From Xanthomonas citri pv. mangiferaeindicae (GTDB lineage: Bacteria; Pseudomonadota; Gammaproteobacteria; Xanthomonadales; Xanthomonadaceae), in contig CP016836.1 of NCBI GenBank assembly GCA_002240395.1, positions 3,348,001-3,412,000 on the forward strand: a stretch of DNA of 64,000 nucleotides. The letters run 5' to 3'. The notes below the pieces were generated by a model, which saw only the letters and a program-made list of their open reading frames with translations, ran no database searches and was not told the origin of the DNA. Positions 16,936 through 23,932 of this stretch are shown piece after piece (position 1 is the stretch's first letter; the number at the start of each line of letters is the position of its first letter). Both the position numbers and the translations under genes were made by a program.

Positions 16936-17895
16936 TCAGGCGGCGACGAGTCGTCCGCCGGCCGCGTCGGCGACCTCGTGCAGGCGCTTGAGCACTTCGT
17001 CGGCCAGGTCGTGCGGGCTGTACTTGGCGACGAACGCGTTCGCGCCCACGCTCTGCACCATCGAGGTGTTGAACACACCCGACAGCGAGGTGTGCAGCAG
17101 CACGTACAGATCGGCGAGGCCTGGGTGGCGACGGATTTCCGTCGTCAGCGTGTAGCCGTCCATCGCTGGCATTTCGATATCGGAGACGATCATCGCGTAG
17201 CGCTGCGAGGGCGGCTCGCCGGCCGCGTGCAGCTGCAGCAGGTGGTCGAGCGCCTGGCGGCCGTCGGACAGCAGCGTCACCCCGACGCCGAGCTGGTCGA
17301 GCACGCTGCGGATCTGCTGGCGCGCGACCCGCGAGTCGTCGACCACCAGCACCTGCATCGGCGGTGCATCGGCCGGCAGCGCATAGTCCGGGGACAGGTC
17401 GGCGTCCATCCGCGCCTGCGAGATGTCGGCCAGCACGCTTTCGACGTCGATCACCTGGATCAGCTCGCCCTGGTAGCGGGTGACCGCGGTCAAATAGCCG
17501 CCCTCGGCGCCCAGGTCCGGCGGCGGCAGCACGTCCTCGACCGCGATGTTGACGATGCGTTCGACTCCGCTGACCAGAAAGCCCTGCACCGAGCGGTTGA
17601 ACTCGGTGACCACCAGATAGCCGGGTGGGGCATCGTCGCTGCGCTCGGGATGGCCGATCGCCACGCCCAGGTCGAGCACCGGCACGCTGCGGCCGCGTAC
17701 GTCCGCCACACCGGCGAACTGCGCCGGCAGCCCCGGCACCCGGAACAGATGCGGTCGGCGCAGGACTTCCTGCACCTTGAAGACATTGACGCCAAAAACC
17801 TGACGTCCGCCGAGACGGAACAGCAGCAGCGCCAGCCGGTTGTGGCCGGCGAGGCGGGTACGCTGGTCGATGCGGTCGAGCAGATCCTGCGACAT
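16936..17895 (-). CDS. cheV: Chemotaxis coupling protein CheV
   Basis: Predicted 319 aa: an N-terminal CheW-like domain (about 15-165; RLGGRQVFGVNVFKVQEVLR, GVADVRGRSVPVLDLGVAIG) and a C-terminal receiver (about 185-310; VLVVDDSRVARQQIRSVL, Asp in MIVSDIEMPAMDGY, Lys in AFVAKYSPHDL). CheV couples receptors to CheA and can act as a phosphate sink. The start MSQDLLDRIDQRT is the usual CheV N-terminus. The FliA promoter at 17903-17929 places the transcription start at or next to the ATG, so the mRNA may be leaderless. It lies just upstream of flgB but has its own promoter. Confidence 0.95.
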   Translation of the reverse strand: MSQDLLDRIDQRTRLAGHNRLALLLFRLGGRQVFGVNVFKVQEVLRRPHLFRVPGLPAQFAGVADVRGRSVPVLDLGVAIGHPERSDDAPPGYLVVTEFNRSVQGFLVSGVERIVNIAVEDVLPPPDLGAEGGYLTAVTRYQGELIQVIDVESVLADISQARMDADLSPDYALPADAPPMQVLVVDDSRVARQQIRSVLDQLGVGVTLLSDGRQALDHLLQLHAAGEPPSQRYAMIVSDIEMPAMDGYTLTTEIRRHPGLADLYVLLHTSLSGVFNTSMVQSVGANAFVAKYSPHDLADEVLKRLHEVADAAGGRLVAA

Positions 17896-17902
17896 GCCTG
17901 CG

Positions 17903-17929
17903 GTATCGGCCCGCCGACCGACGACTTGA
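17903..17929 (-). promoter_or_regulatory. Sigma-28 (FliA) promoter of cheV
   Basis: On the minus strand TCAAGTCG is followed after 11 nt by GCCGATAC. Only 7 nt separate the -10 element from the cheV ATG. Confidence 0.75.
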
Positions 17930-17949
17930 GCCCGGGCCGATGCACGCTG

Positions 17950-17965
17950 CGGCACGGCGCTTGCA
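17950..17965 (+). promoter_or_regulatory. Sigma-54 promoter of flgA
   Basis: CGGCAC, 5 nt, TTGCA fits the -24/-12 consensus with one change at the first base. The predicted start is near 17976, about 27 nt before the flgA ATG. It lies back to back with the FliA promoter of cheV. Confidence 0.78.
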
Positions 17966-18002
17966 TCGGCGGCAGCATCCGTTCGTCCCAGAGGGGCCCG
18001 CC

Positions 18003-18680
18003 ATGACCGCCTGCCTGCCGCGTCCCGTCGGAACCGCCTGGCGCCTGGCCGCTGCGCTGCTGGCATGCGCCGGAGCCGCGTCGGTCGTGGCGTCGGATGC
18101 CTTCCAGTCGGTCGACTCGATCCGCCTGGCCGCACTGTCGGCGGTCGAAGGCGGCGAGGCCGAGACGGCGCTCGACCCGGCCCTGCGCATGCCGCGGTGC
18201 GCCGAGCCGCTGCAGGCCACGCGCAGCGGCGGCGCCACCGTGGAGGTGAGTTGCCCGGCCGGTTGGCGTCTGTACGTCCCGGTCCGCGTGCGGCGCAGCC
18301 AGACGGTGCTCGTGCTGGCGCGCGGCGTGGCTTCAGGCCAGACGATCGCGGCCGATGACCTCATCGCCGAACGCCGCGACGGCGCGCGTGTGGCCGGCGC
18401 CGCGGTGGCCGATCCTGCCGAGGCCGTCGGTCGCAGCGCCCGCCGCACGCTGCTTGCCGGCAGCGTGCTGACCGCGGGCGACCTGGTGTCGCCGCGGCTG
18501 GTGCGCCGCGGCGACACCATCGCCCTGGTCTCGCGCCAGGCCGGGGTCGAGGTGCGCATGGCCGGTCGCGCGCTCGGCGACGCTGGCGAGCGTGAGCGGG
18601 TCAGCGTCGAAAACCTGTCCTCGCGCCGGGTGGTGCAGGGCATCGTCGACCCGGCCGGCGACGTGGTCGTGGGACGCTGA
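18003..18680 (+). CDS. flgA: Flagellar P-ring assembly chaperone FlgA
   Basis: Predicted 225 aa with a Sec signal peptide (WRLAAALLACAGAASVVASD). The C-terminal SAF-like domain has SQTVLVLARGVASGQTIAAD, AVGRSARRTLLAGSVLTAGD and GDTIALVSRQAGVEVRMAGR, typical of FlgA. It is a periplasmic chaperone for FlgI. The ATG at 18003 follows GAGGGG; an upstream in-frame ATG at 17940 lies before the predicted transcription start. Confidence 0.93.
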   Translation: MTACLPRPVGTAWRLAAALLACAGAASVVASDAFQSVDSIRLAALSAVEGGEAETALDPALRMPRCAEPLQATRSGGATVEVSCPAGWRLYVPVRVRRSQTVLVLARGVASGQTIAADDLIAERRDGARVAGAAVADPAEAVGRSARRTLLAGSVLTAGDLVSPRLVRRGDTIALVSRQAGVEVRMAGRALGDAGERERVSVENLSSRRVVQGIVDPAGDVVVGR

Positions 18681-18716
18681 GGACGATGCGATCTGGCACC
18701 CGACGCCGATTGGCGC

Positions 18717-18743
18717 TAAAGCTCCGCGGACGGCGGCCGATAC
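18717..18743 (+). promoter_or_regulatory. Sigma-28 (FliA) promoter of flgM
   Basis: TAAAGCTC is followed after exactly 11 nt by GCCGATAC. This would let FliA raise synthesis of its own anti-sigma factor, as known in enterics. The leader is about 37 nt. Confidence 0.85.
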
Positions 18744-18786
18744 CGTCCACGAACCCATTCACGCACTTCGTGTCAGGATCCCTGCC

Positions 18787-19104
18787 ATGACCCACAAGAT
18801 CGATGGACTCCAGGCGCCGACCGTCCGCAGTGCCGCGCCCGTGGCCGGCGCCCAGGTGGCCCGTGCCGGCGACAGCCGCGACAAGGCGGTCGAAGCCGCC
18901 AGTGCCACGGCCGGCGACAGCCTGCGTCTGACCGGCGAGGCGACCGGCCTGCAGGCTTTGCAGCGCGACCTCTCGACGCGACCGGCCTTCGACGAATCGC
19001 GCGTCCAGGCCGTGCGTGAGGCGATCGCCTCGGGCAGCTACCGCGTCGACGCCGAGGCGATCGCCTCGCGGATGCTCGATCTCGACGCCCGCCTGGGCGG
19101 CTGA
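18787..19104 (+). CDS. flgM: Anti-sigma-28 factor FlgM
   Basis: Predicted 105 aa beginning MTHKIDGLQAPTVRSAA, with the C-terminal FliA-binding segment FDESRVQAVREAIASGSYRV and DAEAIASRMLDLDARL, the usual FlgM signature. It holds FliA inactive until the hook is complete, then leaves the cell through the hook-basal body. It has a FliA promoter and is followed 4 nt later by flgN. Confidence 0.94.
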   Translation: MTHKIDGLQAPTVRSAAPVAGAQVARAGDSRDKAVEAASATAGDSLRLTGEATGLQALQRDLSTRPAFDESRVQAVREAIASGSYRVDAEAIASRMLDLDARLGG

Positions 19105-19108
19105 TCCG

Positions 19109-19444
19109 ATGACGGCGGCACAGGACAGCCTGGCCCGTCTTGCGAGCGCGCTCGCCGACGAGCGCGAGGCGCTGATCGGCCACGATGTCGGCGCGCTGAT
19201 GCGCTCGACCCAGGACAAGATCGTCGCGCTGCGCGAGCTCGAGCGCTGCCCGGCCGGCGAACTGGCCGGTCCACTGGCCGAGCTGAGCGAGCTCAATCGC
19301 GCCAACGGCGCACTGCTGGCCCGGCGCCGCCGCGAGGTGAACTGGGCGCTGCGGCATCTTGGCCGTACCGAGAGCCTGCCCGGCTACGACGCACAGGGCC
19401 GCGCCGAGCGCGATTGCCGCAGCCGCGAACTCGCGGTCGCCTGA
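19109..19444 (+). CDS. flgN: Flagellar export chaperone FlgN
   Basis: Predicted 111 aa, helical, with ALADEREALIGHDVGAL and KIVALRELERC, the FlgN pattern. FlgN binds the C-termini of FlgK and FlgL before export. It lies directly after flgM, the usual order. Confidence 0.88.
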   Translation: MTAAQDSLARLASALADEREALIGHDVGALMRSTQDKIVALRELERCPAGELAGPLAELSELNRANGALLARRRREVNWALRHLGRTESLPGYDAQGRAERDCRSRELAVA

Positions 19445-19539
19445 GCGGCCGCCGCCTGCGGTTAGAATCGCCGGGCGTCCGTAGCCGGCTCTTTGCAGTG
19501 CCCCCGATTTTCGATCCCGTCGCCGCACCGCCTCCGACC

Positions 19540-20709
19540 ATGCCCACTTCGGTTCTGTCCTGCATCGAGGAGGGCATCTACCTCTATGCGGGCGACGGCC
19601 GCCTGCTGTATGCCAATCCCACCGGCGATGCGCTGCAACGGCTGCATCCGACCTGGGTCGATGACGCCTGCCGGCTCGATGCGCTGCTGCCGGCGCATGC
19701 GCTGGAGCAGGCCGAGGCCACCGGCCGCTGGCACGACCAGGTCGCATTCGGCGAAGGCAGCCAGATCGCCGCGCGTCTGTACCGGCTGGCGGCCGACGAC
19801 GGGCGTTATCTTCTGGTGCTGCAGGACCCGGCCCGGCCGCGACGCGGTGACGACGAACTGCTGCAGCGCCACCGCGAGCTCAACGTCCGCTTCAATGCGG
19901 CGCAGGAGCAACTGCTGCAGGCCGAGAAGCTGGCCTCGATCGGCCAACTGGCTGCCGGCGTCGCGCACGAGATCAACAATCCGATTGGCTACGTGCACTC
20001 CAATCTCGGCAGCCTGCAGGAGTACGTCGGCAATCTGTTCGCGCTGATCGACGTCTACGAACGCGCACTGCGCACCGACGACCCGCAGGCGATGCGCGCG
20101 GAGATCGACGCCACCCGCGAACGCCTGGACATCGACTTCATCAGTCGCGACCTGCCGCAACTGCTGACCGAATCGCGCCAGGGCATCGAGCGGGTCACGC
20201 GCATCGTCCGCGACCTGCGCGACTTCTCGCGCTCGGACCGCGAGCACGCCTGGCGCTTGGCCGATCTGCACGCCGGTCTGGAATCGACGATCAACATCGT
20301 CTGGAACGAGCTGCGCTACAAGGCCACGCTGGAGAAGGACTACGGCACGCTGCCGATGGTCGAGTGCCTGCAGTCCGAGCTCAACCAGGTGTTCATGAAC
20401 CTGCTGCTCAACGCCGGCCAGGCCATCGAGACCCAGGGCACCATCGCGGTGCGCACCGGGCACGAGGGCGACGAGGTCTGGGTGGAGATCGCCGATACCG
20501 GCAACGGCATCCCGGCCGAGATGCTGCAGCGGATCTTCGATCCGTTCTTCACCACCAAGCCGGTGGGCAAGGGCACGGGCTTGGGGTTGTCGATCTCCTA
20601 CGGCATCGTCGCCAAGCACCATGGCCGGATCGAAGTGGACAGCACGCCGGGGGCCGGCAGCCGCTTCCGCATCGTGCTGCCGCTACGCCAGCCGGGCGCC
20701 CACGCCTGA
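19540..20709 (+). CDS. Soluble PAS-type sensor histidine kinase (Rav-cluster)
   Basis: Predicted 389 aa from ATG 19540; GTG 19498 is an alternative and no clear ribosome site settles it. An N-terminal PAS-like segment (IEEGIYLYAGDGRLLYANPT) is followed by a HisKA box (EKLASIGQLAAGVAHEINNP, His phospho-acceptor) and a HATPase_c domain (NLLLNAGQAIE, DTGNGIP, GKGTGLGLSISYGI). No membrane segment is seen, so it senses inside the cell. It faces, tail to tail, a GGDEF-EAL-REC gene. Xanthomonas encodes the RavA/RavS kinases and RavR regulator beside flgM in this way; which Rav kinase this is cannot be told by eye. Confidence 0.88.
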   Translation: MPTSVLSCIEEGIYLYAGDGRLLYANPTGDALQRLHPTWVDDACRLDALLPAHALEQAEATGRWHDQVAFGEGSQIAARLYRLAADDGRYLLVLQDPARPRRGDDELLQRHRELNVRFNAAQEQLLQAEKLASIGQLAAGVAHEINNPIGYVHSNLGSLQEYVGNLFALIDVYERALRTDDPQAMRAEIDATRERLDIDFISRDLPQLLTESRQGIERVTRIVRDLRDFSRSDREHAWRLADLHAGLESTINIVWNELRYKATLEKDYGTLPMVECLQSELNQVFMNLLLNAGQAIETQGTIAVRTGHEGDEVWVEIADTGNGIPAEMLQRIFDPFFTTKPVGKGTGLGLSISYGIVAKHHGRIEVDSTPGAGSRFRIVLPLRQPGAHA

Positions 20710-20727
20710 GTCGACCTGGCGCCGCGC

Positions 20728-22437
20728 TTACTCCGCGCCGTCGCGCCCGCGCTGCATGTCGTAGGTCCGAAACGCCTGGCGGATGTGGTCGCGCAGCACG
20801 TTGTCGTCCCAGGGCTTGGTCAGGAACCGGTAGATCGCGCCGCGGTTGATCGCCTCGGTCACCGTGGCCAGGTCGGTGTAGCCCGAGAGCACCAGGCGGA
20901 TGGTGTCGGGATAGAGCATCTTCACCCGGCCCAGGAACTCGGTGCCGTCCATCTCCGACATGCGCTGGTCGGACAGGATCACCTGCACCTCGTTGGTCGC
21001 CAGCAGGCCGAACGCATCGCGCACGTTGCCGGCGGCCAGGATCCGATAGCCATCGCGGCGGAACAGCCGTACCAGCGCGCGCAGCACGTTTTCTTCGTCG
21101 TCGACTAGCAACAGCGTGCGATGTGATTTGGTCGCGGTGAACAGTTCCGGACGCAGATAGCGGCGACGCAGTGCCTGGCCCGCGGTCTCGGCGCTCATCG
21201 GCTCGCCGAACAGGTAGCCCTGGAAGTAATCGCAGTCGGCCCGGCGCAGGAAGCCGAGCTGGGCTTCGGTCTCCACGCCGTTGGCGATCACCTTCATGCC
21301 CAACTGATGACCCATTGCGATCAGCGCGCGCACGATCGCCGTCTCGCGGCTGCCCGCGGGCGCGGCGTTGATGAAGCTGCGGTCGATCTTGAGGATGTCG
21401 GCCGGATAGCGCACCAGCGCGCCCAAGCTGGCCTCGCCGGTGCCGAAGTTGTCGAGCGTGACCCCGATGCCTTCGTGGCGCAGCGTCGAGACCGCCCGAT
21501 GGACGACGTCGATGTTGGCCCCCAGTGCCCGCTCGTTGAGCTCGAGCACCAGCGAGGACGTCGGCAGTCCAGCCTGCTGCATGCGGCCCAGCAGTCGGTC
21601 GACGAACGCCGGATCGAGCAACTGCTGGGTGGTGACGTTCATACCGACAAAGAAATCGTCGAAGCCCTGTTCGCGCCAGGCGCGGATCTGCGCGACCACG
21701 CGATCGAGCATCCAATTGCCGATCTGCAGGATCGCGCCGATTCGTTCGGCGGTCGGCAGGAAGCGCTCGGGCAGCAGCAGGCCGAGTGTCGGCGACTGCC
21801 AGCGCAGCAGCGCCTCCATGCCGATCACGCGCCCGTCACGGGCGCTGATCTTGGGCTGGTAGCGCAGCCGGAACTCGCCATTGGGCAGCGCCTCGAGAAT
21901 CTGCCGGCCGATGCCGTTCTCGCCCTGGCTGCGATCGGCGGCCGCATTGCTGTGCAACTGGACGTGCTCGTAGACCGCATGCGAGGCGCGGCGCACGGCG
22001 TTCTCGGCCAGTTGCAGCAGGGCCGAGGGCTCGGTGCCGTGCTGCGGACACAGGCTGACGCCGATCTTGGCATCGAGGAAGAGTGTGTAGGGCAGGACCT
22101 CGAGCGGGCGCTCGATCTCCTCGACCAGGGCCTCGGCCAACGCCTGCGCCGAGGCGGGTGCGTCGTCGGGCAGCCAGGCGGCGACGACGAACTCGTCGCT
22201 GCCGTGGCGCCATACCGTGCCCTGTTCGCCCAGGCTGCTCTGCAGCCGGGCGCCGACCGCCTCGAGCGCGGCGTCGCCGACGTCCGCGCCCATGTTCTGA
22301 TTCACCGAGGCGAAGTGATCGATGTCCACATGCAGCAATGCCAGCCCACCGCTGCGGGTCCTGGCATCGCGGATCATCTGCGCCAGGGCAGGGTGGCCGG
22401 CTCCCAGGCGTTCCAGCGGTGCGGAGATAGGCTGCAT
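20728..22437 (-). CDS. ravR: GGDEF-EAL-REC response regulator, RavR-like, with degenerate motifs
   Basis: Predicted 569 aa in the order GGDEF (about 25-170), EAL (about 190-430), receiver (about 445-560). The GGDEF site reads HGSDEF, so cyclase activity is unlikely. In the EAL domain EALLRW and LKIDRSFI are present, but the DDFGTG motif reads DNFGTG and the EGVET motif reads NGVET, replacing metal-binding acidic residues, so phosphodiesterase activity is doubtful. The receiver has LLLVDDEENVLRALVRL, Asp in VILSDQRMSEMDG and Lys in RFLTKPWDDN. The unusual C-terminal position of the receiver matches RavR of Xanthomonas. It starts 29 nt after the HisKA_3 kinase stop and is likely cotranscribed with it. 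Confidence 0.85.
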   Translation of the reverse strand: MQPISAPLERLGAGHPALAQMIRDARTRSGGLALLHVDIDHFASVNQNMGADVGDAALEAVGARLQSSLGEQGTVWRHGSDEFVVAAWLPDDAPASAQALAEALVEEIERPLEVLPYTLFLDAKIGVSLCPQHGTEPSALLQLAENAVRRASHAVYEHVQLHSNAAADRSQGENGIGRQILEALPNGEFRLRYQPKISARDGRVIGMEALLRWQSPTLGLLLPERFLPTAERIGAILQIGNWMLDRVVAQIRAWREQGFDDFFVGMNVTTQQLLDPAFVDRLLGRMQQAGLPTSSLVLELNERALGANIDVVHRAVSTLRHEGIGVTLDNFGTGEASLGALVRYPADILKIDRSFINAAPAGSRETAIVRALIAMGHQLGMKVIANGVETEAQLGFLRRADCDYFQGYLFGEPMSAETAGQALRRRYLRPELFTATKSHRTLLLVDDEENVLRALVRLFRRDGYRILAAGNVRDAFGLLATNEVQVILSDQRMSEMDGTEFLGRVKMLYPDTIRLVLSGYTDLATVTEAINRGAIYRFLTKPWDDNVLRDHIRQAFRTYDMQRGRDGAE

Positions 22438-22466
22438 CGTGGAATTCTACCGGGTGGCCGCTGCGG

Positions 22467-23804
22467 TCACGGCGCCGCCTGGACGTCGTAGGGCAGCCGT
22501 GCCTCGATCCGGGTGCCGCCGGTGCGCGAGGACGCCGCGTCCAGTTGGCCGCCGACGCTTTGCGCACGTTCGCGCATGATCACCAGGCCCAACCCCTTCG
22601 GCGCGCCTTCCGGAAAGCCGACGCCGTCATCGCCGACATGCAGGCACAAGGCGTCGGCATCCTCATACAGCCGCAACGCCACCCGGCTCGCTCTGGCGTG
22701 CCGGACGATGTTGGTCAACGCTTCCTGCGCGATGCGGAAACACGCCTGCTCGACTTCGCGGGTCGGCCGGCGCGTCAGCGTCGCGATCTCGACTTCGGCC
22801 TGCAGGGCGGCATTGCGCAGCAACCGCGCTGCGTGCGCGCGCAGCGCGGCTTCCAGACCTAATGCATCGAGCTGCGGCGGGCGTAGCAGCACCGAGATGT
22901 CGCGCAAGCGCTCGATGGTCGTATCGGCCAGCATCGCGATGTCCTCCAGGTCGTCGCGGCGACGCAGCGCGTCGGTCTCCACCAGCGCGCTACCGGCGGC
23001 CAGCTTCATCGCGGTGACCGACTGCCCGATGTCGTCGTGCAACTCGCGCGAGATCGCGCGGCGTTCGTCCTCCTGCAGCGTGAACATGCGGGCCGCGAGC
23101 GCACGCAGTTCGGCGTTGCTGACCGCCAGGGCATCGCGCATCCGCTCCACCTCACTCAGGTCACGCAGCACCACCAGCACGCAGTCGCTGTCCTCGTAAC
23201 GCGTGCGGCTGGCGGTCAGCGAGGCGCGAAAGCCGGTCGCGTCCCGGCGCCGCATGCGCGGGGCCGGCGCGTCGCCCGCCTGCCCGGGGTCGGCGAGCAG
23301 CGCGTCGAATGCCGCCCGATCCGCGTCCTCGACCAGCGTCGCGACGGCGACCCCGGCCATCGATCCCGCATAGCCGAACGCCGCCGCGCAGGCGGCGTTG
23401 GCGTGGCGGACCTGGCCCCCTGTGACCAGCAGCGTGCCGTCTGGCAAGAGCTCCAGCAGCTCGCGCAGTTCCCGGTCGCGCTCGATGCGCCGGGCGCCTG
23501 CGAGCGCGCGCTCGTGATTGCGGACCAGGCGGTCGGCCTGCCGCCGCAGCCACCAGCCGGGCAGCCCGGCTGCCGGAATCAGCATCAGTGCGGCGACCAC
23601 CAACCGGCCGTCGAACGGTCCTGCGGCCGGCAGCGATGCGGGCAGCAGGGCGCAGACGGCGAGCCACGCCAGTCCGCCGAGCAGACAGCCCAGCGAGACG
23701 CGGCGGCCGAATGCGGCGAATCGGCGGCGCAACGCCTCGTCCTGGCGCCGCGCGGCGCGGACGTTCGTGTTTCCCGACCCCATTTGACCGGCTGCCCCGT
23801 GCAT
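22467..23804 (-). CDS. HisKA_3-type membrane sensor histidine kinase (Rav-cluster)
   Basis: Predicted 445 aa. Two membrane segments near the N-terminus (VSLGCLLGGLAWLAVCALL and LVVAALMLIPAAGLPGWWL) are followed by a PAS domain (LLELLPDGTLLVTGGQVRHA), a HisKA_3 box (EERRAIS-type, DERRAISRELHDDIGQSVTA) and a HATPase_c domain (FRIAQEALTNIVRHA, VGDDGVGFPEG, GLGLVIMRERAQSVGG). ATG at 23804 or at 23783. Kinases of this family normally phosphorylate NarL-type regulators, so candidate partners are the RavR-like protein encoded next to it and the NarL-type regulator at 386-1018. Confidence 0.9.
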   Translation of the reverse strand: MHGAAGQMGSGNTNVRAARRQDEALRRRFAAFGRRVSLGCLLGGLAWLAVCALLPASLPAAGPFDGRLVVAALMLIPAAGLPGWWLRRQADRLVRNHERALAGARRIERDRELRELLELLPDGTLLVTGGQVRHANAACAAAFGYAGSMAGVAVATLVEDADRAAFDALLADPGQAGDAPAPRMRRRDATGFRASLTASRTRYEDSDCVLVVLRDLSEVERMRDALAVSNAELRALAARMFTLQEDERRAISRELHDDIGQSVTAMKLAAGSALVETDALRRRDDLEDIAMLADTTIERLRDISVLLRPPQLDALGLEAALRAHAARLLRNAALQAEVEIATLTRRPTREVEQACFRIAQEALTNIVRHARASRVALRLYEDADALCLHVGDDGVGFPEGAPKGLGLVIMRERAQSVGGQLDAASSRTGGTRIEARLPYDVQAAP

Positions 23805-23843
23805 CGTTCGCTCACGAGTCTACCGGGCTGTTTTCGACAGCGC

Positions 23844-23870
23844 TCAACTTCGTCCGAAGGTCGCCGCTAA
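23844..23870 (+). promoter_or_regulatory. Sigma-28 (FliA) promoter of the PAS-GGDEF-EAL gene
   Basis: TCAACTTC is followed after 11 nt by GCCGCTAA, two to three changes from the FliA consensus with correct spacing. The predicted start is about 55 nt before the ATG at 23933. Confidence 0.65.
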
Positions 23871-23932
23871 CGGACGGTGAGCCAAGTCGCGATCCGCGAC
23901 ATGCCAAGCCGACACGGAGCGAAGCGGTCCAG

